Shown: positions 14,193-22,697 of the stretch, one piece after another
Numbering within the stretch: position 1 is the stretch's first letter
Layout: every line of letters starts with the position of its first letter
Assembly (NCBI GenBank): GCA_964462595.1
Contig: CAYWXM010000021.1
Location: 1 to 25,917, forward strand
From: SURF-21 sp964462595
GTDB taxonomy: Bacteria > Actinomycetota > Geothermincolia > Geothermincolales > RBG-13-55-18
DNA length: 25,917 bases
Direction of reading: 5' to 3'
Notes under the pieces: model-generated
The model's input: the letters and a program-made list of their open reading frames with translations, nothing else
Database searches by the model: none
What the model was told of the DNA's origin: nothing
Translations under genes and position numbers: made by a program

Positions 14193-16642
14193 GTGGCCCC
14201 CCCGATAAATGGCAACACCCGCAACCTCAGGAACGCGGTCGTACCCTCCTCCGGCCTTCCCTTGATGGATAGATCCCCTCCCATGGCCGCAACGTACTTG
14301 CGGCAGCGGTAAAGCCCGGACATCGCGATCCCCCTGACCTCGTGGCTCGCTTCGTCCAGGTCCCAATGCATTATCTCCTCCACCACTTCCGCTGCTATGC
14401 CCTCACCCTGGTCCTCCACGCGCAGCAGCACTTCGTCGCCCCACCTCTCCGCTCCCAGGACCACGGGCGAATCCGGGGGCGAGAACTTGCGGGCGTTGTC
14501 TATCAGCTGCAGCAACGCCGCGCGCAACAGCCGTTTGTCCGCGTGCAACTTTGGTAGGTCGTCCTCGATCTCCAGAAAGATCTCCCCTTTTTTTTCTCCC
14601 CTTCCATAATATTCCTTGATATCCCAGAGCAGGGCCGGGAGGTCGATGCCCTTCGGAGGGGGCATGGAGCGCCCCAGCGACGACTCAGCGAGGAGGGCAA
14701 GGCTTTCCGGGGGGGACTCTTCGCCCTTTAACTCCATGGCGATCTCGAAATAATCGTGCTCCTTCTCCTTCATGGGCCCCAGCGTCGGGATCATGCCCCT
14801 CCTGCCACCCTCTTCCAAGGCGGCTTCTTTTTCCAGCCCGGTTTCGCGCACCCCTGACGCTTCTTCCTCTGGTGATACCCCGGCCTCCATGCCCTGTAAT
14901 TCGACCGGACCTGCCGCCGGCAGCGGCGAGGCGGGGGATTCTCCGGCCCCGACATCGGCCGCCGTGGGAGCCTCCGAGGCCCTGCTTTCCAGAGCTCTCA
15001 GGGCCAATGCCACGGCCTCGCCGGCAGCCGTAAAGACCAGGTCCTCAGCCATGTCCGCCTTAACCGGGTCGCAATCGGCCATGGCTATGGCGCCTATGGC
15101 TCCCCCCTCCAGGCGCATGGGGAAGACGGTTATATTTCGCCACCTTCTCTCCCTGAGCAGGGGAAGGAGGGTATCGGCCTTCTCGACAAAGGAATGCACC
15201 TCGTCCCATCCCCTCCTGGGCACGCCGCCGTGGATCTCGACCTTCAACCTCACCAGCATCCCGCAAAGCCTGGCATGGCCAGGGCGTAACCTCATGGCTG
15301 AGAGCGCCTTCGCTTCACCTTCATCCAGGCCGAGCTGCGCTCGCAGCAACGCCTCGCTCCGTCTCACGGTGAAGAGGGCGGCGGCGGCACACCCGAATTC
15401 CTCCTGCAGGCCCTGCAGGCATTTCTCCAGGAAGTCTTGCAGCTCCGGGTTGCGCAGGGCAAGCTCCAAGATCTCTTCTTTCCTCTTCAGGACCCTGAGC
15501 AGTGCCTCCGTTTCCTCCATCTCCGACAGCTGTCGCGTAGCCTCCCTCAGGATGGCCATGAACTCCCGCGTCCTGTCACCTTCCTCCACGGCAGGCCTTA
15601 CGCTCATGAAGAAAGCGCGGCGCTCCTTCGCGTCGCCCGCCTCCACCAGCACCTCTTTGATCTCCTCGCCCCCCGCCGCCCGCTCCAGCAGCGAGAGTAT
15701 CTCCTGCCGCGTCTCCGCTGGAAAAAGCTCGGGCAGCGTCGTCCCGATGGCACGATCGCTGGTGGTCGCCAGAGCTTCCTCCGCCGAATGGCTGAGCAGG
15801 GTCACACGGAAATCCGGGGTGAAACATACCAGCGCCAATCCCACCCTCTCGAGCAGGCTCCAGACCCTCATCAGCTCGTCTTCCCTCTCACGGCGGATAC
15901 GGGCTTCCGTGGTGAAATCCCTCCCGATACCCAGCAGAGAGGTCACTTTGCCGTTGCCTTCCCTCAGGGCCTCTATGGTCACGGCGAGGAAGGATATGGT
16001 GCCGTCACCACGGTTGAACTCGAGTTCGCCTCGCCATGGAGCCGAGCAGGCCGCCTCCACCAGGCGATCCAGAGCCTGCTTGGCATCTTCGCGGCGCATG
16101 AAGAAGGAGAGAGGACGCCCTGCCAACTCGTCCTGTTCGTGCCCCAGAAGAGCGCACATGGCCGGGTTGGCATAAGTGAAGTTGGCGTCCAGGTCCAGGA
16201 TGAAGGCGGGCTCGACCATGATGCCCAGGAGATCTTGCAGGCCAAACGCCTGCCCGGATACGGGGACCGGAGCCTCCTTTTTGGGCGCGCGCCGCTCCGG
16301 CATGGGTCGCATCCCCACGCTGCTGATGGTCACGAGTATGCCCATGGTGCCCAGCGCTTCCAGGGGATAGGGTGACATGTTGATGTTCAGGCGCATGAGA
16401 CGTTTTCCCACCTTGTAAGCCATGGCGTAATCCTCCACGCCCCGGCCACGCCTGGTCTTGGTTAGTAGTTCCTTGAGGGCGGAATAGAGAGGCTGGTTGG
16501 CCTTGTAGAGAGGAACCTTGCGCACTTCCTCGAGGGGTTTTTCCAGAAAGACCTCGGCATCCCGGTTTCCCTCGAGTATCCTATCCTCGCCATCGAGGAG
16601 TAAGGAGGCCTTGAGAATAGCGGATGTATCCCTTGCGTTCAA
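14189..16642 (-). CDS. Atypical PAS-PAS-PAS-GAF sensor histidine kinase
   Basis: An 817-residue soluble sensor. PAS-like domains lie at about 8-110, 136-247 (MVEPAFILDLDANFTYANPA) and 262-370; a GAF-like domain at about 391-550; an Ala/Glu/Pro-rich linker at 553-620; and an ATPase domain at about 698-812. The ATPase domain has an N-box (LIDNARKFSPP, 713-723) and G1 (EDQGEGI), but the G2 position reads GIAMSGL rather than GxGLGL. No H-box of the SHELRTP type is visible; His629 in KEKEHDYFEIAMEL is the only histidine near the expected place. TTG 16642 is chosen because GGAGGTGAGG lies about ten bases upstream and coding character stops there. It overlaps the flavoprotein gene by four bases, so the kinase may sense redox state. 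Confidence 0.85.
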   Translation of the reverse strand: MNARDTSAILKASLLLDGEDRILEGNRDAEVFLEKPLEEVRKVPLYKANQPLYSALKELLTKTRRGRGVEDYAMAYKVGKRLMRLNINMSPYPLEALGTMGILVTISSVGMRPMPERRAPKKEAPVPVSGQAFGLQDLLGIMVEPAFILDLDANFTYANPAMCALLGHEQDELAGRPLSFFMRREDAKQALDRLVEAACSAPWRGELEFNRGDGTISFLAVTIEALREGNGKVTSLLGIGRDFTTEARIRREREDELMRVWSLLERVGLALVCFTPDFRVTLLSHSAEEALATTSDRAIGTTLPELFPAETRQEILSLLERAAGGEEIKEVLVEAGDAKERRAFFMSVRPAVEEGDRTREFMAILREATRQLSEMEETEALLRVLKRKEEILELALRNPELQDFLEKCLQGLQEEFGCAAAALFTVRRSEALLRAQLGLDEGEAKALSAMRLRPGHARLCGMLVRLKVEIHGGVPRRGWDEVHSFVEKADTLLPLLRERRWRNITVFPMRLEGGAIGAIAMADCDPVKADMAEDLVFTAAGEAVALALRALESRASEAPTAADVGAGESPASPLPAAGPVELQGMEAGVSPEEEASGVRETGLEKEAALEEGGRRGMIPTLGPMKEKEHDYFEIAMELKGEESPPESLALLAESSLGRSMPPPKGIDLPALLWDIKEYYGRGEKKGEIFLEIEDDLPKLHADKRLLRAALLQLIDNARKFSPPDSPVVLGAERWGDEVLLRVEDQGEGIAAEVVEEIMHWDLDEASHEVRGIAMSGLYRCRKYVAAMGGDLSIKGRPEEGTTAFLRLRVLPFIGGAT

Positions 16643-16754
16643 CCTGTCCTCACCTCCCCTGCAAGCTCCGTGCAAGCCGTCTGAAATGCTTAAACGCCGC
16701 CGATAACGCTCCGTCTGGCCTCCGTGCCCCGCATAGTGTAGAGCTTCCTTCGGC

Positions 16755-16782
16755 TGTATAGAACCTGAGATATCACCAACAA
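16755..16782 (-). promoter_or_regulatory. Possible promoter of the PAS kinase operon
   Basis: On the minus strand TTGTTG (16782-16777), a 16-base spacer and TATACA (16760-16755) lie 113 bases upstream of the kinase start, within the 242-base divergent region shared with the dehydrogenase gene. A 7-bp inverted repeat, 16798-16804 with 16815-16821, lies nearby. Confidence 0.42.
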
Positions 16783-16884
16783 TAGAGTATTCGAGGGGCC
16801 GGGACTCCCGCCCTTCCCGGCAGCTAAACTTATGTTCCGGCGTCGTCGATAAATCCCACAACGAAAGCTAGGGAGGGGATCGCC

Positions 16885-18039
16885 TTGGACGCCAAAACGT
16901 ACCGCTTCCCAGTGCAGGTGGTATTCGGGGAGGGTTGCCTCGGAGAGGTCGGAGCCTTCGTCAAGAGCTTCGGCAAGCACGCGTTTCTGGTCACTGGCAG
17001 AGGCCCCACTTCTGACTGCGCTGCCGTCGATACCATAAAAACGATATTGGGCGGGATGGGCATTGCCGTGTCGCAGTTCGCGGAGGCGGAGGCCGATCCC
17101 AGCGTGACCACGGCGGAGAACGGGGTGACTCTCGCGCGGGAGTACGAATGCGATTTCGTCATCGGGTTTGGTGGCGGAAGCCCCATGGATACCGCCAAGA
17201 TCATCGCCGCCAGGATGAACAACGAAGGAGATATCGTCTCGTGGGAGGGAGTGGGGCGTATCCCCCATCGTTCCGGTCCCCTTATATGCATACCGACCAC
17301 ATCCGGAACCGGAAGCGAGGTTACCTGGGTGGCGGTGTTGACGGGGGGGAAACGCCACCAGAAGATGTCCATCGTCAGCCAGAACCTGTACCCTCTGCTG
17401 GCGCTGATAGACCCGGAATTGACGCTGACCATGCCCCCGGAGCTGACGGCGGCTACGGGGATGGACGCTTTGACCCATGCCGTGGAGTCCTTCGTGGCCC
17501 GCCGCGCATGGGAGCCTACGCGGGCGCTCTCGCTCAAGGCAGTACAGTTGGTTTTCGCAAACCTGGAGAGGTGTTGCATGGACGGCTCGGACGCGGAAGC
17601 GCGCCACGGTATGTCCATGGCCTCCTTCCTGGCAGGTATGGCTTTTACCGCCGCCGGACTCGGAATCGCTCATGCCCTCTCCCACGCCATCGGCTCTCAC
17701 TTCGGGGTTCCTCACGGAAAGGCCAACGCGCTCCTGCTGGCGCATGTTATGCGTTTCAACCTCGAAGTCTGCCCTGAGCTGTACAGGGAACTTGCCGTGG
17801 CCATGGGGTTGAACGTATCCGGGCTCCCCGCCCCACGCGCAGCCGAAGAGGCCGCAAGGGCCGTGGATGAGCTGCTTTCCAGGCTGCCTGTTCCCGGTAA
17901 TCTCAAGCAGGCTGGCATAGCGGAGACCAGCCTGGAGACCCTGGCCGCAGAGGCATTTCTCAACACCCGCCTGCGTTCCTCCAACCCACGTGACTCCGTC
18001 CTGGAGGACTTGGTCCAGGTGCTACGCTCCGCCCTTTAG
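16885..18039 (+). CDS. Iron-containing (type III) alcohol dehydrogenase
   Basis: A 384-residue NAD(P)-dependent dehydrogenase. The nucleotide loop is GFGGGSPMDTAK (94-105), followed by PTTSGTGSEVT (137-147). The metal ligands are Asp194 and His198 (GMDALTHAVES), His263 (GIAHALSH) and His277 (GVPHGKAN), all present. Members oxidise or reduce short alcohols, diols and aldehydes such as lactaldehyde, butanol or 1,3-propanediol; the substrate cannot be read here. The start is TTG 16885 behind GGGAGG (16871-16876). It is divergent from the PAS kinase, which may control it, and its 3' side is followed by the second repeat cluster. Confidence 0.94.
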   Translation: MDAKTYRFPVQVVFGEGCLGEVGAFVKSFGKHAFLVTGRGPTSDCAAVDTIKTILGGMGIAVSQFAEAEADPSVTTAENGVTLAREYECDFVIGFGGGSPMDTAKIIAARMNNEGDIVSWEGVGRIPHRSGPLICIPTTSGTGSEVTWVAVLTGGKRHQKMSIVSQNLYPLLALIDPELTLTMPPELTAATGMDALTHAVESFVARRAWEPTRALSLKAVQLVFANLERCCMDGSDAEARHGMSMASFLAGMAFTAAGLGIAHALSHAIGSHFGVPHGKANALLLAHVMRFNLEVCPELYRELAVAMGLNVSGLPAPRAAEEAARAVDELLSRLPVPGNLKQAGIAETSLETLAAEAFLNTRLRSSNPRDSVLEDLVQVLRSAL

Positions 18040-18188
18040 GCGACACTTCGTGGCCTGTATCTGAAAATCCTGCCTGCCCGGGGAACTGCGTTGCTTGCCC
18101 GAAGCGACCTTACCATCTGCGTAATCACCTCCGTGGTTTGCATCACGTAAGCGACAGCGGCACCCGGAGGGTGACGCGACGGTGTCCA

Positions 18189-18224
18189 GTGCCAGTCCTG
18201 GCGAAGCCAGGCCTGGCCTGGCAC
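18189..18224. repeat. Bulged hairpin at left border of second repeat cluster
   Basis: GTGCCAG (18189-18195) and CTGGCAC (18218-18224) enclose CCTGGC-GAA-GCCAGG (18197-18211), making a stem of 13 pairs with one bulge. It lies 150 bases past the dehydrogenase stop and may be its transcript end, though no T-run follows. Confidence 0.5.
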
Positions 18225-18229
18225 GCATA

Positions 18230-18470
18230 CGTCCGGGCATAGAAGCGCCTAAAGAGAAGAGACCGCGCCCGGGTGTCGCCTATATAAAAGACACTTCACA
18301 AGAGCCGGCTTCATTGTTGAGCCCCCCAACTGCGCTGCCACTAGCCCGAGAACCGGGGCTCGATCCGAAGCGCAACCGGGCATAAGGGTGGCTAAAGGAA
18401 CGAGATAACGCCCGGGTGTCGCCTACACAAAAAACACTTCCCGAGAACCGGGGGTCGATCCGAAGCGACC
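18230..18470. repeat. Modular repeat array, right cluster
   Basis: Two further units of the left-cluster family. The first starts at CGTCCGGGCATA (18230) with the AGCGCCTAAAGAGAAGA loop class and the long insert. The second starts at ATCCGAAGCG (18362) with the AGGGTGGCTAA class and is 96 bases long. A third start ATCCGAAGCG at 18458 is cut off. Core motifs CGCCCGGGTGTCGCCTA and CCCGAGAACCGGGG are intact. Confidence 0.85.
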
Positions 18471-18559
18471 TTCGCGAGCAGTATGCTCGAGAGGACACCT
18501 TGCTGTGGATATACACCCTGCGAGTGCTGAGCGAGGATCGTTACCCCCGGGCTCGGGAA
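18438..18559. repeat. 122-base element with 21-bp terminal inverted repeats
   Basis: Bases 18438-18461 and 18535-18559 pair over 21 positions in three blocks (TTCCCGA, CCGGGGGT, CGATCC with their complements). Inside, CGAGCA-GTA-TGCTCG (18475-18489) makes a second hairpin. It could be a structured RNA or a small non-autonomous mobile element. No protein or transposase is linked to it. Confidence 0.65.
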
Positions 18560-18642
18560 CAAAGACCGTTACCTGGAGGCCCCGGGCTGGAAGCACCCGG
18601 AAAGAGGATAAAAAAACCGCGGCCTTGGGAACCCCAATATGA

Positions 18643-18715
18643 CAGCTCCCGAGAAAAGCCTTTTCTCAGCATATGCCGCGGAGATCCCCGCAATCTCGCT
18701 TGTTCTCGGGAGCTG
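18643..18715. repeat. Perfect 13-bp inverted repeat with an alternative inner hairpin
   Basis: CAGCTCCCGAGAA (18643-18655) is the exact complement of TTCTCGGGAGCTG (18703-18715). Bases of the left arm also belong to a competing hairpin, GAGAAAA-GCC-TTTTCTC (18651-18667). The arms contain the CCCGAGAA core of the repeat family, so this looks like its last member. Confidence 0.7.
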
Positions 18716-19027
18716 ATTTCCAACGCCTTACTATATTTTATACTACCACATTTCCAACCCGATTAAACCTCATAGCACTCCCGTGTTGACCGGCATCGCC
18801 GTTTCCGCATGCACAGCTTCCCCGCATAACGTCCGGCTTCATGCGGATTGCCCTCGTTAGCCGCAGTACGGCATCTACAAAGGCGAGAGGGTTTTCATGC
18901 CTTGACGACTGGTTCGAGGTGCCGCAAGAGTGATGATAAAGCCTTTTCACGATATTTCTGATATAAATCATCGTGTGTCATGATGATACCGTATAAAATA
19001 CCCCCATAGGTATATTTGGAGGCGTAC
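18716..19027. other. AT-rich intergenic region upstream of the ferredoxin gene
   Basis: No gene is seen. TATAAA at 18992-18997 could be a -10 box, but no good -35 box lies at the right distance. ATCATC (18967-18972) and GATGAT (18982-18987) form a small inverted repeat just before it, a possible operator. GGAGG at 19018-19022 is the ribosome site of the next gene. Confidence 0.4.
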
Positions 19028-19249
19028 ATGCAGCTCAAGATGCCTTGGCTCGACGTTGAGAAGTGTACGATAGCGGAGCATTGTGACGATTGCAAGGCTT
19101 CACGGTCCTGCAAGTATGATGCTTTTAACGTGGTCCCGGGCTATCCCGGCTCGGGGAAAGAGTGCAGGATCGCTATCGATATGGAGAAATGCCGTCTCTG
19201 CGGCGATTGCATGCACACCTGCGAACTGGGCGCCGTTAAGATGATCTAA
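19028..19249 (+). CDS. Small ferredoxin-like 4Fe-4S protein
   Basis: A 73-residue protein with nine cysteines. The C-terminal set Cys55, Cys58, Cys61, Cys65 (CRLCGDCMHTC) is a canonical 4Fe-4S motif. The N-terminal set Cys13, Cys19, Cys22, Cys28, with Cys46 as an extra, is spaced C-x5-C-x2-C-x5-C and differs from normal ferredoxins, so a second cluster is likely but not certain. The protein would act as a low-potential electron carrier. The ATG at 19028 is chosen because GGAGG lies five bases upstream; an in-frame TTG at 19016 precedes that site. It lies on the same strand as the adenylate-forming enzyme 212 bases downstream, with no shared function evident. Confidence 0.82.
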   Translation: MQLKMPWLDVEKCTIAEHCDDCKASRSCKYDAFNVVPGYPGSGKECRIAIDMEKCRLCGDCMHTCELGAVKMI

Positions 19250-19461
19250 GCGCCAAAAAAGGTATCATCCGCCAGCATCCCCCGAGAGTTGCTGTAATCA
19301 TCTAGCAGGCGGGTCCGAAAAGAAAAAGAGGAGAGACACCCGGGAGCCGCCGACGCTGCATGACTCCTTGCTTTCGTGATACTATCGTTAATCAAGGAAA
19401 GTGCGCGCAGCAACCTTCACATCACCTGAAAGCAACCGGATCCGGGGGAGGAAGAGCCGAA

Positions 19462-21072
19462 ATGTCGAAGACCATCTGGGACCACTTGCCGGTCAAGCAA
19501 TTCACGGCCGCACAGGAACAGCACATGATGCGTTTCATCCGCGAACTCGTCTATCCTTACAGCCCCTATTACCACGAGCTGTTCGATTACAACCGCATCA
19601 AGCCAGGCGTGATAAAGACGCTGAGAGACTTGTCCTGCATACCATTCACCACCAAGGCGGATATCGCCCCCCTGCCCGAGGACCCGGAAATCCCTTTTTC
19701 GCTGGTACTGCGCCCGCCATCGGAGCGAAAAGAAGGGGTCAAGCCCTACTCGCGCCTCAAACAGAGGGGCTTGAGGCTTACCCACGGCACGAAGGGGTAT
19801 TCGAAGCTGCTGGACGAGGAATTCCTGCCCGTGCACTACCACTTCACCATCGGACGCACGGCGCTGCCCACCCCCATCCTTTATACCGGCTACGACCTCA
19901 AACGCATGCGGGAGGCGGGAAGGAGGCTCTTCGAACTCATGGAGTTGAAGCGGGAGGACATACTCATAAACGCCTTCCCTTTCGCTCCCCACCTGGCCTT
20001 CTGGATGACTTACCTCGCCGCGGAGGCGACCGGCATACCAGCTCTGCACACCGGCGGCGGACGCATCCTCGGAACGCAGCGCATCCTGGATGCCCTGGAG
20101 CGCCTGAAGGGCACGGTGCTCGCTGCGACACCCAGTTACGCTTACCACCTTCTGCGCCTCGCGGTCTGCGACGGGCGTGATCTCTCGAATCTGCATACCC
20201 TGATCATGGGCGGCGACCGCCTGCCCGCCGGCCTCAAGAGCAAGATGCGGGAACTGCTGGGCAAGTTGGGTGCGGAGAAAGCGGCCGTCGTATCCTCCTA
20301 TGGCTTCACCGAGGGAAGGGTGGCATGGAGCGAGTGCCGCGCATCGGCCCTCTCCAAGGAGGAGAGCTCCGGCTATCACCTCTTTCCGGACATGGAGGTG
20401 GTGGAGATCATAGACCCCGATACCGGCAACCGCGTGGGCGAGGGGGAAGACGGGGAGATCGTCTATTCCACTCTCGATTGGAGGGGAAGCGTGCTCCTGC
20501 GTTACCGCACAGGTGACCTGGTCAAGGGCGGGATCGACCTGTCTCCCTGCCCTTACTGCGGCCGCTCCCTGCCCCGGCTGGGGCTGGAGATCAAGCGCAC
20601 CTCGGACTACAAGGAGTTCGAGTTGACCAAGCTGAAGGGCACGCTGGTGGACCTCAACGCCTTCTATCCCCTGCTCTCCGGACATAAGGATGTGCTCGAA
20701 TGGCAGCTCGAGATACGCAAGCATAACGACGATCCCTTCGACCTCGACGAAATATACCTTCACGTAACCCCCGCCGAGGGGATATCCAGGAGCTACCTGG
20801 ATAAGGAGCTTCGGGAGATGCTGCAGCGCGAGGTGGAAGTGGCTCCGGCAAGTATCGTCTTCCATACCCTGCAGGGGCTCCTGGAGCGACTGGGTCTCGA
20901 AACCAAGGGGCGAGAGCGCCGCTTCCTGGACCGCAGGCCGGAGGCAGAGGGTGGGAAGCTCGATCCGGAAGCCGAGCCCACACCCCAGGAGGGCATGGAC
21001 TTCGAAGGCGCCCAGCTCCCGGAGGGGTATGAAGAGGATTACGGCGACGGCGATATCCTGGACGAGGATTAA
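19462..21072 (+). CDS. PaaK-like adenylate-forming enzyme (acyl-CoA ligase family)
   Basis: A 536-residue member of the phenylacetate-CoA ligase branch. The adenylation motif SYGFTEGRVAWSEC (279-292) corresponds to YGxTE, and YRTGDLVKGG (348-357) to the RTGDL motif. CPYCGRSLPRLG (363-374) is the Cys-containing hinge typical of PaaK. The usual SSGTTGxP phosphate loop is not present as such; FTIGRTALPTPILYT (128-142) lies in its place. The enzyme should activate a carboxylic acid with ATP, but aromatic or fatty acid choice is open. Residues 495-536 are a very acidic tail not normal for the family. The ATG lies ten bases after GGAGG (19447-19451). Confidence 0.85.
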   Translation: MSKTIWDHLPVKQFTAAQEQHMMRFIRELVYPYSPYYHELFDYNRIKPGVIKTLRDLSCIPFTTKADIAPLPEDPEIPFSLVLRPPSERKEGVKPYSRLKQRGLRLTHGTKGYSKLLDEEFLPVHYHFTIGRTALPTPILYTGYDLKRMREAGRRLFELMELKREDILINAFPFAPHLAFWMTYLAAEATGIPALHTGGGRILGTQRILDALERLKGTVLAATPSYAYHLLRLAVCDGRDLSNLHTLIMGGDRLPAGLKSKMRELLGKLGAEKAAVVSSYGFTEGRVAWSECRASALSKEESSGYHLFPDMEVVEIIDPDTGNRVGEGEDGEIVYSTLDWRGSVLLRYRTGDLVKGGIDLSPCPYCGRSLPRLGLEIKRTSDYKEFELTKLKGTLVDLNAFYPLLSGHKDVLEWQLEIRKHNDDPFDLDEIYLHVTPAEGISRSYLDKELREMLQREVEVAPASIVFHTLQGLLERLGLETKGRERRFLDRRPEAEGGKLDPEAEPTPQEGMDFEGAQLPEGYEEDYGDGDILDED

Positions 21073-21112
21073 GCGTACACTGCCCCGGGAGGCTCGGATA
21101 AGCGATTTAGCG

Positions 21113-21129
21113 GCAAGGGCTGCCCTTGC
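21113..21129 (+). other. Hairpin upstream of glycerol kinase
   Basis: GCAAGGG-CTG-CCCTTGC is a perfect 7-bp stem in the 99 bases between the PaaK-like gene and glpK. It has no T-run, so weak termination or RNA stability are the likely roles. Confidence 0.4.
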
Positions 21130-21171
21130 GGGATCGGAAAAGGGATTTTACCGCGACTCGAGGAGGTCCCC

Positions 21172-22686
21172 ATGATCATCCTCGCCATAGACGAGGGCAC
21201 CACCGGAACCAAGTGCATGTGCTTCGACCGCGACCAGCAGCCGCTCTCCAGTGTCTCCCTGGAATTCGAGCAGCATTACCCCCAGCCGGGATGGGTGGAG
21301 CACGATGCCGAGGAGATATGGCAGCGCAGCCTCGAGGCGGCTCGCCGGGCACTCGAGGAAGCCGGAGCCGCGCCGTCGGATGTCGGCGCGGTGGGGATCA
21401 CCAACCAGCGCGAGACCACGGTGATCTGGGACCGAGAGACCGGGGAGCCGGTACGCAAGGCCATCGTCTGGCAGTGCAGGCGCAGCGCCGATATCTGCCG
21501 CCGCTGCATCGACCAGGGCCTGGAGGACACCGTGCGCAAGAAGACCGGCCTGGTGCTGGATCCCTATTTCTCCGGCACCAAACTTACCTGGGTGATGGAA
21601 AACGAGCCGGAGATCGCCAGGCGCGCCGAGGCCGGCGAGCTGTGTTTCGGCACCATCGATTCCTGGCTCATTTATCGCCTTACCGGAGGGCGCATCCACG
21701 CCACCGACGTCTCCAACGCCAGCCGCACCCTGCTCTTTAACATCCGGGATCTCGCCTGGGACGCTGAGCTGGCGGGGATGTGCTCCGTCCCAGTGTCCAT
21801 GCTCCCGGAGGTCAAGGAATCCTGCGGCGTATTCGGAGTGACCGACCCGGAGTCCTTCCTGGGCATAGAGACGCCGATCGCAGGGGTCGCCGGCGACCAG
21901 CAGGCGGCCCTCTTCGGACAGGCCTGCTTCCATCCCGGCATGACCAAGAACACCTACGGTACGGGGAGCTTCGTGCTCATGAACATCGGCGGAGAGCCAC
22001 GTTTCAGCGAAAAGGGTTTGCTGACCACGGTCGCCTGGTCCATGGGTGGGCGGGTGACCTACGCCATGGAGGGGGCTATATTCATCACCGGGGCGGCCGT
22101 GAACTGGCTGCGCGACGGGCTACGCATAATAGACGAGGCCTCCGAGATCGACGAGCTGGCCGCGCAGGTAGAGGACACCGGGGGGGTCTATTTCGTGCCC
22201 GCCTTCGTGGGATTGGGGGCGCCATACTGGGACCCCGAGGCCCGCGCCCTGCTCATCGGCATGACGCGGGGCACGGGCCGGGCGCATATCGCGCGAGCGG
22301 TCATCGAATCCATGGCCCTGCAGACCTCGGACGTGGTGGAGGTCATGCGCGACGAGGCATCCATACCCCTGAAGGAGCTGCGCGTGGACGGGGGCGCCAG
22401 CGTGATGGACATGCTCCTGCAGTACCAGGCCGATCTCCTGGGCGTGCCGGTGCGGCGCCCGGTCATCTCCGAGACCACCTCGCTTGGAGCCGCGCTGCTG
22501 GCGGGGCTGGCGACCGGTTTCTGGGAAAGCACGGAGGAAGTGGAGGAGCGGTGGAAGCTGGACCGCGAGGCCCTGCCCGATCCCTCCGCCGCGGAACGCG
22601 TGAAGATAATGCGCAGGGACTGGAGAAGGGCGGTGGAGCGCAGCCTGGACTGGTCGCGCGAGGACATGTCCTGCGAGGTTGATTAA
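21172..22686 (+). CDS. glpK: Glycerol kinase
   Basis: A 504-residue FGGY kinase that phosphorylates glycerol to glycerol 3-phosphate using ATP. The phosphate loop is DEGTTGTK, where most glycerol kinases have DQGTTSxR. Substrate contacts match E. coli GlpK with a constant offset of three: Arg80-Glu81 (NQRETT), Tyr132 (DPYFSGTK), and Asp242-Gln243 (AGDQQAALFGQ). VWQCRRSA and KNTYGTGSF are also typical. The ATG follows AGGAGG (21161-21166) with a five-base spacer. The monoacylglycerol lipase begins 11 bases after its stop, so glycerol is probably delivered by that enzyme. No glycerol facilitator or glycerol 3-phosphate dehydrogenase is in the window. Confidence 0.96.
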   Translation: MIILAIDEGTTGTKCMCFDRDQQPLSSVSLEFEQHYPQPGWVEHDAEEIWQRSLEAARRALEEAGAAPSDVGAVGITNQRETTVIWDRETGEPVRKAIVWQCRRSADICRRCIDQGLEDTVRKKTGLVLDPYFSGTKLTWVMENEPEIARRAEAGELCFGTIDSWLIYRLTGGRIHATDVSNASRTLLFNIRDLAWDAELAGMCSVPVSMLPEVKESCGVFGVTDPESFLGIETPIAGVAGDQQAALFGQACFHPGMTKNTYGTGSFVLMNIGGEPRFSEKGLLTTVAWSMGGRVTYAMEGAIFITGAAVNWLRDGLRIIDEASEIDELAAQVEDTGGVYFVPAFVGLGAPYWDPEARALLIGMTRGTGRAHIARAVIESMALQTSDVVEVMRDEASIPLKELRVDGGASVMDMLLQYQADLLGVPVRRPVISETTSLGAALLAGLATGFWESTEEVEERWKLDREALPDPSAAERVKIMRRDWRRAVERSLDWSREDMSCEVD

Positions 22687-22697
22687 GGAGGGTAAAT

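Noticed and set aside
16643..16861. Longer N-terminus for the PAS kinase
   Set aside because: It would run through the ribosome site and the likely promoter, and the added residues show no domain pattern.
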